Source of the DNA: Simmondsia chinensis
Taxonomy: Eukaryota; Streptophyta; Magnoliopsida; Caryophyllales; Simmondsiaceae
Assembly: GCA_018398585.1 (NCBI GenBank)
Contig: JAGTTD010000014.1
Span: forward strand, 18,351,387 to 18,415,386
DNA: 64,000 nt
Direction: 5' to 3'
Every line of letters begins with the position of its first letter. Position 1 is the stretch's first letter. This document shows, piece after piece, positions 52,991 through 63,760 of the stretch. The notes below the pieces were generated by a model, which had not been told where the DNA came from, did no database searches, and saw only the letters and a program-made list of their open reading frames with translations. A program made the position numbers and the translations under genes.

Positions 52991-54812
52991 TCTTCATATG
53001 GTACTATTGGACTTCCCCTGATCGTTAAAGGCTTATAAAATGTGTTGGATCAAGGGCCTTGATAATGCCCATTCTTTATTTGCTCATAAAGTGCAAACGT
53101 CTTAGTAATAGCTGCAATTGTTAGTAAACTGCCAAAATATAGCAATATAGCTATACAAAGAAATATCTCGCTTTGTCACTTACCTTGTGTGGTTCAAATA
53201 AATAATCAGTACTTGCATACAAAATCAACAGTGAGTTTGACACAACATAATAATGTACAATGGTTAATTCATTAGAATAAACATTTACCACATACTTATA
53301 CCTTCATATTGGTGTCATATTCTTTACTAGTGACAAGTTGAAAAGGCTATACCTGGTACTGTGGCAACTATATCAATGCGTCACTTAAACCAAGGTATAG
53401 TACTTTAGGGTCAATAATTCATTCGTTGCCTCATTGAGGACTGAAAGAGGTCATTAACCTTATCAAGGAATTAAACAAAAATTGAGGTACTACACGATAT
53501 ATTTAAAACATTTAAGTATCGTACACATATAAATTGACCAATACAGTAATACTCTATCATATTAGTACTAGATCTACAGGTCGAGACAAGATCTTTCCTT
53601 TTTCGAGATCGTCAATCTTGAGTGTTCAGTTTAGGTTTTATAATAGCTTCTTTAAACTCTTCAAGAGTGATGATGATATTAACATATCTCTCTTTTAGTA
53701 GATATGTACCGCAGTTTTGAACTATATGCTTCTGGCATGTTTGGTCCTTCTGAGACTTTCATATAAATATCATCTTACAAATAAGCTGTTACCATATCCA
53801 TAAGACGCATAAAGAGACCACCAGACTAATTGCATCCATTTCTTATGTATGTCCCATCTATTTCTGGTCTCTATGATAAATCTTGGGCTACAAATTGTGC
53901 TTTTCACCACCTCATTATATTCGCATCAACATTCATATGCAGCTTATAGGTTTTATTCTTTAAGCATTTGGACTTCAAGTCCAAAAATTATGCATGGCTA
54001 GTCTAGCCTGAATTGCGTCTTTCAATTTTATGCCAATCATTTCTTTGTTGACATTGAACAAATCCTAGTTCAAGATTGTAATTTTTTTGATCAGATCAGT
54101 AGCTACTGTATATACAAATATTTGATCAATTTTGATTTCAGTTCTATTATATCCCATAATTCATAGAGATCTCTTTAATAGCATAACTTCAATAGTTTGA
54201 CTATTTTAATAGTCTCATTAGTCTCAGGTACATGATAAACTTGAGGAATTTTATTTATAAATATTATTATCTCAGCAGAGTTTTTCTCCTCAAGGGTTTC
54301 ATAACAAAGGGACTAATCTTTTTATATTGCTTCTTTTTCTTTCTCAGATTATATATTTAGAACCGATATATATGCTACGCTTCTGGCGTGCAATGGATAC
54401 ATTTATCAATGTATTAGAATATCACTTGATTAGGATATTAATTCGAGCTGGAGCATTTATAGAGGGGACATATTATTTGATCATTCTCTTTCCATTAGTA
54501 AATACATATGTGAATTGGCTTGTAACAATTTACAAGTGAACAATTCTACGAACTTCTAGTTCAATGATGCTTCCATCTAAATTCTCATTTTTCAACTTTC
54601 GATTTTTCTCTCCCTAATTCTGGAAACCCTGTCAAATTTTAAGTCATCAAATTATGCTGTAAAATATTTCCAATTAATTTCTCCAAATAAATTCAAAGTC
54701 CCCTTGTCTAGACCCATCTTTCCTCATTGAGGTGGAATAACTGGGACATACATTATACAACCAAAATTCATATATGGGATATATATCTGGATCTTGTCAG
54801 AGACAAGTGATA
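52991..54812. other. Co-3 interior, decayed
   Basis: About 1.8 kb in which I cannot follow RT or integrase. A 70-codon plus-strand frame at 54,327-54,539 is isolated and not supported. The position implies former pol. Confidence 0.4.
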
Positions 54813-54820
54813 CTGGGGAG

Positions 54821-55631
54821 TAGGGGTGTAATAGAGTCGAGCCGAGCTGAGTATCTTAGTACTCGAACTCGACCTCGATTAACTACTCGGGTACTCGAAC
54901 TCGTACTCAAACTCGATCCGAGTAGTAAATTTTGCTCGAACTCGAACTCGATTAACTATTCGAGTACTCGACTCGACTCAAATACTCGTTTATTTTGCAT
55001 AGGAACATTCTCAAATTAGCTCCATTATAATATTATTCCATACACTCCAACATTATTAACACTTACCTATACTATATTTTAACATATACAACTATAAATC
55101 ACCGATATATTAATAGAAAATAAGATCAAAACCTAAGTTTAAAAAATTACAAGTAAACCAAATATAAGTTCTTTCACTCCACCACCAATGTAATATGTTA
55201 TCTTTTACAAGAAATTCAATCTCCTTTCTTTCATTCTACTATTAATATCACAAGCCATCCATTTCAAAAGAAAATGATATACAAGAACTACTTTATACAA
55301 GTCGAGTATTGAGTCGAGTACCACTTCGAGAATCGAGTCGAGTACTTAATCAAGTATCTAGACGAGTATTTAATCGAGTATCGAGCCAAGTATTTATTCG
55401 AGTATCGAGTCAAGTATTTAATCGAGTATCGAGCCGAGTAGTTAACCACTCGACTCGTACTCGTTATTAATCGAGTATCGAGCCGAGTAGTTAACCACTC
55501 GACTCGTACTCGTTATTAATCGAGTATCTTTTGATACTCAAACTTGAACTCGGTTAACTCGAGTTCGAGTCAAGTTTTATTCGAGTTACTCACGAGCTAC
55601 TCGCGAGTGGCTCGGATCATTTACAGCCCTA
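54821..55631. mobile_element. hAT-type MITE rich in TCGAGTA repeats
   Basis: The 811-bp element has an exact 8-bp duplication CTGGGGAG (54,813-54,820 and 55,632-55,639). The ends are inverted: TAGGGGTGTAATAGAGTC on the left and, read inward from the right, TAGGGCTGTAAATGATCC. Both subterminal regions (about 54,830-54,990 and 55,300-55,610) are packed with palindromic TCGAGTA/TACTCGA words; the centre is AT-rich and non-coding. The 8-bp duplication and TAGGG ends place it with hAT non-autonomous elements. Confidence 0.92.
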
Positions 55632-55639
55632 CTGGGGAG

Positions 55640-56778
55640 ATCCGTAATTAGTGCTACAACCGGTATCATAACATGTACCCATGTAAAAGTTGGCAATAAT
55701 AGTAATGGCCTAGTCACTTGCTACAAGCGTTTAATCAGAAAATCTGCAAGACCACTATATGTCTGTATGTGGGCTATGTGGCAATTTATCACATATAATA
55801 ATCATTAAATTATTGGGATGTAAATTCTCCTGCAATTCATATCATGCAATCCACAACTTGAGCTCATTAGCGGATCATTTATGCAAGGAATTTCACAAAA
55901 TGCCACATCACAAGTGCATTATCCAGACTTATGGAACCGACGGATAGAGGCCTCTATTAGTATCATACTAAATTGGTCCATGTGATAAAATAATTGGCCC
56001 ACATATATCCCATTTAGTATTTTCCCAAATACATGGGACTCAAACTCAATTTCAATTGAGTATGATATACTAATCATTTTGCCTTTAGCAGCACATTATG
56101 TTTTATCCAATATAAGAATCTTCTGGTTCTTCAATGGGTGTGAGAATTTTCAACAATTCTCTTAATTATATTTTATTGTCCGGATGACTCAAATAGTCAT
56201 GCAATAAAGGAAAATCCTTGGGTCTTTTAACTTCTGGTAAACTATCCCAATGGATATCTCGAAATTAAATATTGTTTCTTCAGGGAACATGATATGTGCA
56301 CTTCTGGAGCCTTTAATTAATTATCAAATAGATTGGCTGAGTAATATAGCCATATGAATAATTGATAATAAGTAGGCGTCATAGCCGACCATATAAATAA
56401 TAGATAATAAGTAGGCAGCATAGCCGACCATATAAATAATAAAAAGTAGGCAGTTTAATCAGCCATGAATATGCAAATTAGAAAATACGAAAAACTAAAG
56501 TTTTTCTCTATCCTCAGTAAATAAGATCTCATATTAAATTGGTCTGTTGCCATTTTATAATGTTGAATAGATAAAACAACTATACACTTTGATTATGGTT
56601 TAAATTTGTCCATCCTTGGTAATAATGCATATCAAAAATAATTCACCCATATAACTAAATATATGTTACATAAAATATTAGATAGATGATACAATTCTAG
56701 TATGTACATAGTAAGGCGACATTATCAAATATAGTTCAGTACAAAATATAAGATATAAAAACACAAATGCTAGTTAAT
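55640..56778. other. Co-3 interior, decayed
   Basis: No convincing coding frame is seen. A short local repeat (ATAAGTAGGC followed by AGCCGACCATATAAATAAT) occurs two to three times at 56,366-56,465. Confidence 0.5.
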
Positions 56779-57812
56779 TTAAACATTTCCATCACTTATC
56801 AGATGATCAATTCTCTCACTAGGATCTTCGAAGATATTAGAAATATCTGAATCTGTATCATTAAGTGGAGAATGATCTTCAGAAAAATTACTTTCTGGGA
56901 GCTTTTCTTTTCCTTTCAACGATGCTCGGTAAAGGTCCACCAGGTGTTGGGTTGTAAGATGCGTACGCATCCAATGGCCTTTAATACCGCATCGGGGGCA
57001 ATCTATTGCTAGATCATTTGACAAATTTGGTTCAGGGGATTTCTCTTTTCTCTTTTTCTCCTCGTCATTTGTGGACTTCTTAAATTTTGGCCCATTATGG
57101 GTACCATAGTACCAGTTATTATGACCGCGGCTATGAGCTCCTCTACAGCCACGTCCACGTCCACGACCATGACCATGACCTCAACCATGTCTCTAATGGT
57201 CATATGTCAAAGCATTCACTTCAGGGAATGGTTCGGACCTAGTTGGTCATGACTGATGATTTTTCATCAACAATTCATTATTTTTTTCAGCTACAAGGAG
57301 ACATGATATTAGCTCTGAGTATTTTTTAAAATCTCGTTCTTGATATTACTGCTGCAGGAGCATATTCAAGACATGAAAAGTAGAGAGTGTTTTCTCTAAC
57401 ATATCATTCTCAGTAATATTTTCCCCGCATAATTTTAAATGGGAGGTAATATTAAATACCACAGAGTTATACTCGCTTACAGTTTCAAAATCATGCAACC
57501 GCAGGTGAATCTATTCCTAGCAGGCTTTGGGGAGGATCATAGACTTTTGATGATCAAACATGTCCTTTAAATTCGACCAAAGGACATACGGGTCCTTTAT
57601 AGCAATATACTCAGCTTTCAATCCTTTAGGGATATGATGCCTGAGAAATATCGTTGCTTTCTCGCGATCCTGTGGGGATGCGTTATTTCCCTTTTAATTG
57701 TATCTCCGAGATTCATAGCATCAAGGTGAATCTCAACATCAATGGTCCAAGGCGAATAATTTTTTCCAGATATATCAAGAGTAGTAAATTTAAGGTAAGT
57801 AAGATTAGACAT
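56779..57812 (-). pseudogene. Co-3 gag
   Basis: The start at 57,812 gives MSNLTYLKFTTLDISGKNYS, PWTIDVEIHLDAMNLGDTIK, a common copia gag opening. A Gly-Arg/His-rich stretch is at about 57,185-57,110. The knuckle is CPRCGIKGHWMRT, in which the last Cys is missing, followed by HLVDLYRASLKGKEKL. Two or more frameshifts separate these parts. Gag binds RNA and forms particles. Confidence 0.8.
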
Positions 57813-57884
57813 AATAATTATAAGTCATAAAGATTAGGGAATAAAAACTTACCTCAAGTATATAACGATTCTCAACTAGCTAAA

Positions 57885-57901
57885 GACTCGTGCTGATAAC
57901 G
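57885..57901 (-). other. Primer binding site of Co-3, matching a tRNA-Ile half
   Basis: The minus strand right after the LTR is CGTTATCAGCACGAGTC. It does not fit iMet. Its complement GACTCGTGCTGATAACG resembles the anticodon arm of plant tRNA-Ile (CGTGCTAATAACG). Position 34 reads as G, as it would if the primer carried inosine. Confidence 0.6.
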
Positions 57902-58365
57902 TATTACAAAACTATAGAGATATTATACTCTATAGGAAGAAAATAAAAAGACAAACCCAAATAAGTTATAGCAAGTATTTTGTATAAATACTAGAGAACC
58001 AGAAAAATTTTCTTCTATTCAAATAATTTTTCCAATATTTTATTAAATAAATATTCTAAAACCCTCAATCTCAAATCTCTTCTCTCAATCTCAATTTTGC
58101 CTTTTGCTTCGCTACTACTCTTATCTTCACTACATATACATATTTATACTAGCAGGTGAAGAATTGATGAGTCATGAAAGAAATAACGGAAAGATAACAC
58201 GTGTGACATGTGTCGCATGTTTATGCATACACACACATGTACATACGTGCATATGTATATGTGTATATAAATATGTTTTACATAATTTCTAATTTTCTAG
58301 GATATTTAATAATATCTAAGCTCGACTATAAAATTGTACCCGAAAAATATCCAATATTTACAACA
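57902..58365 (-). repeat. 5' LTR of Co-3
   Basis: It is 464 bp; the first two bases are TA rather than TG. It ends TATTTACAACA, next to target CAAAA. Confidence 0.88.
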
Positions 58366-58370
58366 CAAAA

Positions 58371-58746
58371 TTATTTTTTAAAATTTTGTTTTTGGTTTCT
58401 AAAATTTAAAAAATAAATAAATAAAAATGGAAAGTAATACCAATAGGCTCGAAGTTGTGCATGAGAATGCCCCTTGGTGTTGATCATTGTTTTAAACCAT
58501 GGTTGCATTTCCTGGAGTCATGAAAACGGATGTAATATAGCCAGTTGCAGATAAAAAAGGGCAGGATTACAAGTCAATTGAGATTGTTGTCTTCTAGAGA
58601 TATAGATTAAAGAAGATTTCACCTTAAAATCTATTTCCAATGGATAGAGTAGCATCCTTGGTATATGTATTAGTATTTTTCCCTTATTCTATCAATGTGG
58701 TATTTGCCCTTTTAGCATTTTGGGTTGCTTAAACCACCATGCTTCA
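58371..58746. other. Flank between Co-3 and Co-4
   Basis: There is no supported gene. The first 90 bp may be the other half of an old MITE. Near 58,675-58,735 a plus-strand frame reads FFPYSINVVFALLAFWVA, hydrophobic but short. Confidence 0.35.
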
Positions 58747-59214
58747 TGTTAGGAAAATGTCTCAAAATTCCTTGGAAAATAGGTGAGGAGGCCGTGAGGG
58801 TGCCGAATGATCAGGGGAAGTACCGATCGATCGGGCAGATAAGCAGAATTAAAGTTTGAAGCCGTAGCAGTGCCGATCGATCGAGACCCCGATCAATTGG
58901 GAGCCGCATTTTCACGCATGTATATATAGTGATGTAGGGTTCATCCAGTTGAATTCAATTTAATTCTTGAGTGTTTTCCTTACGGCGCCGCAAACCAAGA
59001 GAGAGAGAGAGAAGGACTGATTGTAATTCTTCTTTCCGATTCAATAATAAAAGCTTCAATCTTCACCCGTGGTTTTCTCCCCTCTCGATTGTAGAGGAAT
59101 TTGCACGTAAATTCTTGTGTCATTTGTTTCTTTTCTCTTTTAGTCCATTTACTTCTCATATTGTCGTGGTATTTGATTCGGATTGCATACTGGGAGTTGA
59201 GTTTTTTTCTCACA
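58747..59214 (+). repeat. 5' LTR of Co-4
   Basis: It starts TGTTAGGAAAATGTC and ends TTTCTCACA. CGATCGATCG-type words recur in its U3 (58,825-58,895). A TATA box (TATATATAG) lies near 58,920. The (GA)n run at 58,999-59,013 is shorter than in the 3' copy. Confidence 0.9.
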
Positions 59215-59217
59215 AAT

Positions 59218-59230
59218 TGGTATCAGAGCC
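59218..59230 (+). other. Primer binding site of Co-4
   Basis: TGGTATCAGAGCC starts three bases after the LTR and is complementary to initiator tRNA-Met. Confidence 0.9.
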
Positions 59231-59250
59231 TGGTTATTCAAATTGGTACA

Positions 59251-60615
59251 ATGGCATCAGGTATTAAGACCGAGGTAGAGAAGTTCGGAGGTCAAGGAAG
59301 CTTTAGCTTATGGCAGGTCCGTGTGAAAGGACTCTTGACTCAGAATGGCTTGAAGAAAGCACTGGAGGGGAAAGAGAAGAAACCCGAGAATATGACTGAG
59401 GCGCAGTGGGAAGAGTTGGATGATAAGGCTCTCATGGCGATACAGATGTGTTTAGCAGATGATGTTTTGACAAAGGTCTTGGAGATGAAAACCGCTAAGG
59501 AGTTATGGGAGAAATTACTAGACATGTTTTGCCACAAGTCAGTCTCGAACAAACTCGAAGTCAAGCGTCGGTTATTCACTTTCCGTATGACAGAAGGTAC
59601 ATCTCTTCAAAACTATCTTAGCGAGTTTACATCTATCATACAAGAATTAAAGGAATTGGATGATGTCCCTAAGGACGAAGACCAAGCTATGTTGTTACTG
59701 TATTCACTCTCTAATTCATATAAGGGCTTTGTAGAAAGCATGACATATGGGGGTAGGCCGACCATTACTGTTGATGAGGTGAAAAGAAACCTTGTGAGTA
59801 AAGAATGGGTAGATACAGAGTTATCTGACTCGGTGAATGACTCAGGTAGTGGTTTGCATGTGAGAGGTAGAACACAACGTAGGGGATCCGATGGTGGGAA
59901 GAAGACTAGGTCTAAATCTAGACATAAGAACCTATCGTGCCATTACTGTTACAAGAAAGGGCGCATAAAGAAGAACTGTTATAAATATAAAAATAAATTG
60001 AAAGAATATAACAGGAGTGACCAGGGTCAAGATAAGTCCGCTAAGGCTAGTGTTATAGAGGATGATAGTGATGGGGAGTTTCTTTTAGTTGCTGATTCTC
60101 AGTCCAGGTCCAAGGATAAATGGGTCATGGATTCAGGTTGTTTATATCACATTACTCCAAGTAGAGACTGGTTTTCCACGTATAAGTCTATACAGGGTGG
60201 AGTTGTCTTAACGGGTAGCGACGCTACTTGTAAGGTAGTGGGGATTGGAACAATTCGTGTGAGGATGTTTAATGGGACTATTGGAACTTTGAGTGAAGTA
60301 TGTCACGTCTTGGAGTTAAAGAAAAACTTGATTTCTCGAGGTACCTTTGAATCTAATGGGTATAAGTACACTGCTGAAGGTGGAGTCATGCGGCTCAGTA
60401 AGGGTGCCTTAGTTGTGATAAAAGGGAAAAGGGTAGGTACTTTGTATGAGCTTGTAAGTACTACCGTGACAGGTTCAGTTACTGTTTTCACATCTACTAT
60501 GACAGATGCAGAGATCACGAGACTGTGGCACATGAGACTGGGTCACATTGGAGATAAGGCGTTGTCCGAGCTGAGTAAAAGGGGACTGCTTTGTGGTCTT
60601 GATGGATTTCTGTGA
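59251..60615 (+). CDS. Co-4 gag, protease and pre-integrase
   Basis: The start codon at 59,251 (MASGIKTEVEKFGGQGSF) follows the PBS and matches the family start; the longer open frame from 59,101 lies in the LTR. Gag has WQVRVKGLLTQNGLKKAL and LWEKLLDMFCHKSVSNKLEV. The knuckle is CHYCYKKGRIKKNC: the His of CCHC is Arg, so zinc binding is probably lost. Protease has WVMDSGCLYHITP. Pre-integrase has LWHMRLGHIGDKALSELSKR. The frame is lost at about 60,600. Confidence 0.9.
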   Translation: MASGIKTEVEKFGGQGSFSLWQVRVKGLLTQNGLKKALEGKEKKPENMTEAQWEELDDKALMAIQMCLADDVLTKVLEMKTAKELWEKLLDMFCHKSVSNKLEVKRRLFTFRMTEGTSLQNYLSEFTSIIQELKELDDVPKDEDQAMLLLYSLSNSYKGFVESMTYGGRPTITVDEVKRNLVSKEWVDTELSDSVNDSGSGLHVRGRTQRRGSDGGKKTRSKSRHKNLSCHYCYKKGRIKKNCYKYKNKLKEYNRSDQGQDKSAKASVIEDDSDGEFLLVADSQSRSKDKWVMDSGCLYHITPSRDWFSTYKSIQGGVVLTGSDATCKVVGIGTIRVRMFNGTIGTLSEVCHVLELKKNLISRGTFESNGYKYTAEGGVMRLSKGALVVIKGKRVGTLYELVSTTVTGSVTVFTSTMTDAEITRLWHMRLGHIGDKALSELSKRGLLCGLDGFL

Positions 60616-61700
60616 GCACTGTGTGTATGGGAAGCGGAAGAGAGTCAGCTTCAAGCCAGCAGTGCATCAGACAAAGGGAACGTTAGATTATATACAGTCT
60701 GATATGTGGGGACATTCCAGAGTGGCTTCTAAAGGTGGATCTAGGTAACTTCTAACGTTTACTGATGATTATTCACGTAAAGTTTGGGTCTATTTTTTTA
60801 AGCAGAAAAACGAAGTGTATGATGTCTTCAAGAAATGGAAGATTTTGCTTGAAAAATAGACAGGGAAGGCGATAAAGAGGTTGAGGACTGATGATGGTCT
60901 TGAGTTTGTTGAAGGTGACTTCACTCGGTTTTGTAAAGATCAGGTTATAGTCAGACACAGGACATGTACAAGTCAACCTCAGCAAAATGGAGTGGCTGAA
61001 AGATTGAACAGGATGTTACTTGAGAAGGCTCGATGTATGCTTTCAAATGCAGGCTTGAAAAGAGAATGGTGGGTAGAAGTAGTTAGCATGGCCTGCTACC
61101 TTGTGAACAAGACACCGCATTCTTCATTGCAGATGAAGACACCTAAAGAGGTATAATCTGGTTCTACTTCTGATTATTCTCAGTTAAAAGTATTTGATTG
61201 TCCTGCATATGCTTATGTTAGTAATGGAAAGCTGGAGCTTAGGGCTAAGAAATGCATCTTTCTTGGTTATTCGTCAAGTGTGAGGGGATATAGGTTGTGC
61301 GATCCTAGTGCTCAGAAGTTTTTGACTAGTGAAGATGTTACCTTTAATGAGTCTTCTCTACTACATCCGCCACACACACCCCCCATTGATAGTGATTTAG
61401 TTTAGGTTGAGACACCTGATGTTACATAGATACAGTCAGATTAGCACGTAGTTCAGCCAGAGAGCATTTTGGCACCTCAGGTACGGGTTTCTGATGTTGC
61501 AAATAATGCAAAAACAGAGCAGGTGGAGAATAATACTATAGCTGGTGGTAGATAGAGGCGACAGATCAGGCCACCAGAGAGATATGGGTTTGAGGAGCTG
61601 ACTGCTTATGCCTTTACAACTGCTGAGTCTTTAGATGACAGTGAGCCGACTTCGTATTCAGAGGCTATATCGAGATCAGATGCTAAGAAGTGGCTCGTTG
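60602..61700 (+). pseudogene. Co-4 integrase
   Basis: In the new frame MDFCEHCVYGKRKRVSF completes the zinc site. LDYIQSDMWG and FTDDYSRKVWVYF hold the first catalytic Asp; the second is in RTDDGLEF (usually RTDNGLEF) and the Glu is in NGVAERLNRMLLEKARCM. The C-terminal region has KVFDCPAYAYVSNGKLELRA and CIFLGYSS. In-frame stops occur near 60,748, 60,859, 61,156, 61,403, 61,427, 61,442 and 61,554. Confidence 0.85.
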
Positions 61701-61702
61701 CT

Positions 61703-62386
61703 ATGAATGAAGAGATGCAGTCTCTTCATAAGAACCAGACATGGAAATTGGTGAAGCCTCAAATAGGGAAAAGTGTGATTGGTTGCAAATGGGTCTTTAA
61801 GGGCATCCCTAGAGTTGAAGATGCAAGATTCAAGGCACGTTTGGTAGCTAAAGGCTACAGTCAGGTACAAGGTGTAGATTTTCATGATATATTTTCACCT
61901 ATAGTTAGACATACTTCAATTCGTGCACTTTTGTCTTTAGTAGCCATGCATGACTTAAAGCTTGAGAAGTTAGATGTAAAGACTGCATTTTTAAGTGAGC
62001 TAGAAGAGAGTATCTATATGCATCAGCCCGAGGGCTTCGTTGTAGAAGGAAAGGAAGGCCATGTATGTTTCCTTAAGAAGTCTTTGCATGGTTTGAAGCA
62101 GTCTCCTAGGCAGTGGTATAAAAGATTTGATCAGTTCATGACAGGTCATGGATACATCAGGAGTAAGTACGACAGCTGTGTGTACTTCAAAAAGACTGAT
62201 ATAGGCTCCTTTGTTTATTTGCTTTTATACGTTGATGACATGTTGATTGCAGCACGAGACATGAAGGATGTTGATGACTTGAAATCTATTTTGAAGAGTG
62301 ATTTTGAGATGAAAGATCTTGGAGCGGCTATGAAGATTTTAGGCATGGAGATTCGTAGAGACCGAAAAGGCGAAAAATTATACTAG
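61703..62386 (+). CDS. Co-4 reverse transcriptase
   Basis: The 227-residue open block has MNEEMQSLHKNQTWKLVK, CKWVFKGIPRVEDARFKARL, VAKGYSQVQGVDFHDIFSPI, LDVKTAFLSELEESIYMHQP (usually FLHGDLEE), LKKSLHGLKQSPRQWYKRFD and the catalytic LLLYVDDMLIAA. It stops at KGEKLY, two stops before EKYIEKVLDRF. RT makes the cDNA. Confidence 0.9.
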   Translation: MNEEMQSLHKNQTWKLVKPQIGKSVIGCKWVFKGIPRVEDARFKARLVAKGYSQVQGVDFHDIFSPIVRHTSIRALLSLVAMHDLKLEKLDVKTAFLSELEESIYMHQPEGFVVEGKEGHVCFLKKSLHGLKQSPRQWYKRFDQFMTGHGYIRSKYDSCVYFKKTDIGSFVYLLLYVDDMLIAARDMKDVDDLKSILKSDFEMKDLGAAMKILGMEIRRDRKGEKLY

Positions 62387-63202
62387 TTATAGGAGAAGTA
62401 TATTGAGAAGGTATTAGACAGGTTTCATATGAAGGATGCTAATCCAATTAGCACGCCCTTAGCAGCTCACTTCAGACTTTCAGCATTTGATTCGCCTCAG
62501 ACTGAGGAGGATGTCAGGTACATGTCTCAGATTCCCTATTCTAGTGCAATGGGCAGTATTATGTATGCAATAGTTTGTACGCATCCAGATATTGCTTTTG
62601 TAGTGAGCAGAGTCAGTAGGTACATGGAAAATCTAGGTAATGAGCATTGGCATGATGTGAAATGGATTCTCAGGTATCTTCGTGGAACTTCTAATGTTTG
62701 TTTGGAATATGGGAAAAGTAAATGTTGCTTGGTTGGGTATGTAAATTCTGATTATAGTGGAGACCTGGATAAGAGGAAGTCCACCTCAGGGTATGTGTTT
62801 TGTTTAGGGGACACAGCTATCAGTTGGAGAGCGTGTCTACAGTCTGTTACAGCACAGTCTACTATCAAGGCCGAGTATATGGCAATCACAGAAGCATTCA
62901 AAGCAGCCGTCTGGTTGAGGGATTTGATTAGTGAGATCAGTGTTGCGCAGGGCACTGTTAAAGTCTACTATGATAGTCAGTCCGCCATTCACCTAGCGAA
63001 GAATCAGATGTCGCATCATGACAAAATGAAGTATATAGATGTGAAACATCATTTCATTAGAGATCTGATTGATGAGCAGAAGGTGGAGTTGAAAAAGATA
63101 GGGACTGAGGATAATCCAGCTAACAAGTTCACTAAGGTACTACTAAGGAGCAAATTCGAGGATTGCTTGAATTTGGTGGGTCTTCCAATTGATGTGTGTT
63201 AG
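62387..63202 (+). CDS. Co-4 RNase H
   Basis: The same frame reopens: EKYIEKVLDRFHMKDANPIS, MSQIPYSSAMGSIMYAIVCT, VSRYMENLGNEHWHDVKWIL, then RNase H VGYVNSDYSGDLDKRKSTSG (the first Asp of YADSD is Asn), AEYMAITEAFKAAVWLRDLI, VYYDSQSAIHLAKN and KYIDVKHHFIRDLIDEQKVE. It ends NLVGLPIDVC at 63,202, before the 3' leader and polypurine tract. Confidence 0.88.
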
Positions 63203-63279
63203 CCCCGGTTGAGGGGGCTTTTGTGGAGAAGATGAAGTTATTTTATTGTTGATGTTAATTTTGAGCCAAGGTGGAGATT

Positions 63280-63755
63280 TGTTAGGAAAATGTCTCAAAA
63301 TTCCTTGGAAAATAAGTGAGGAGGTTGTGAGGGTGCCGATCGATTGGGGGAAGTACCGATCGATCGGGTAGATAAGCAGAATTAAAGTCTGAAGCCGTAG
63401 TAGCGCCGATCGATCGCGACCCCGATCGATCTGCGTTTTCACCCGTGTATATAGTGACGTAGGGTTCGTCCGGTTGAATTCAATTTAATTCTTGAGTGTT
63501 TTCCTTACGGTGCCGCCAACCAAAAGAGAGAGAGAGAGAGAGAGAGAGAGAAAATGAGTGATTGTAATTCTTCTTTTCGATTCAATAATAAAAGCCCCAA
63601 TCTTCGCCTGTGGTTTTCTCCCCTCTTGGTTGTAGAGGGGTTTCCACGTAAATCCTTGAGTCATTTTTTTCTTTTCTTTTTTAGTCCATTTACTTCTCGT
63701 ATTATCTTGGTATTTGATTCGGATTGCATACTGGGAGTTGAGTTTTTTCCGCACA
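63280..63755 (+). repeat. 3' LTR of Co-4
   Basis: It is 476 bp. It has the same CGATCGATCG words and a longer (GA)n run (63,524-63,551). It ends TCCGCACA before target CTTCA. Point differences from the 5' LTR are frequent, so the insertion is not recent. Confidence 0.9.
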
Positions 63756-63760
63756 CTTCA

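Larger units (their letters stand above)
58747..63755 (+). mobile_element. Co-4, Tork-like Ty1/copia element, nearly complete
   Basis: Exact target duplication CTTCA (58,742-58,746 and 63,756-63,760). LTRs are 468 and 476 bp, the PBS is TGGTATCAGAGCC and the polypurine tract AAGGTGGAGATT. All domains are present in copia order: gag, protease, integrase, RT, RNase H. One frameshift near 60,600 and several in-frame stops inactivate it. The gag and pol wording is of the TNT1/Tork type. Confidence 0.92.

Noticed and set aside
54327..54539. 70-residue plus-strand ORF in the Co-3 interior
   Set aside because: Isolated, no motif, opposite strand to the element, in AT-rich decayed sequence.
54830..55610. 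CRISPR-like or satellite array from TCGAGTA repeats
   Set aside because: Spacing is irregular, words are on both strands and the block has inverted ends with an 8-bp duplication: it is a transposon.
58971..59267. ORFs across the Co-4 5' LTR, and the 63,554-63,922 counterpart
   Set aside because: LTR-encoded frames repeated in both LTRs. The second runs into the flank only by chance continuity.
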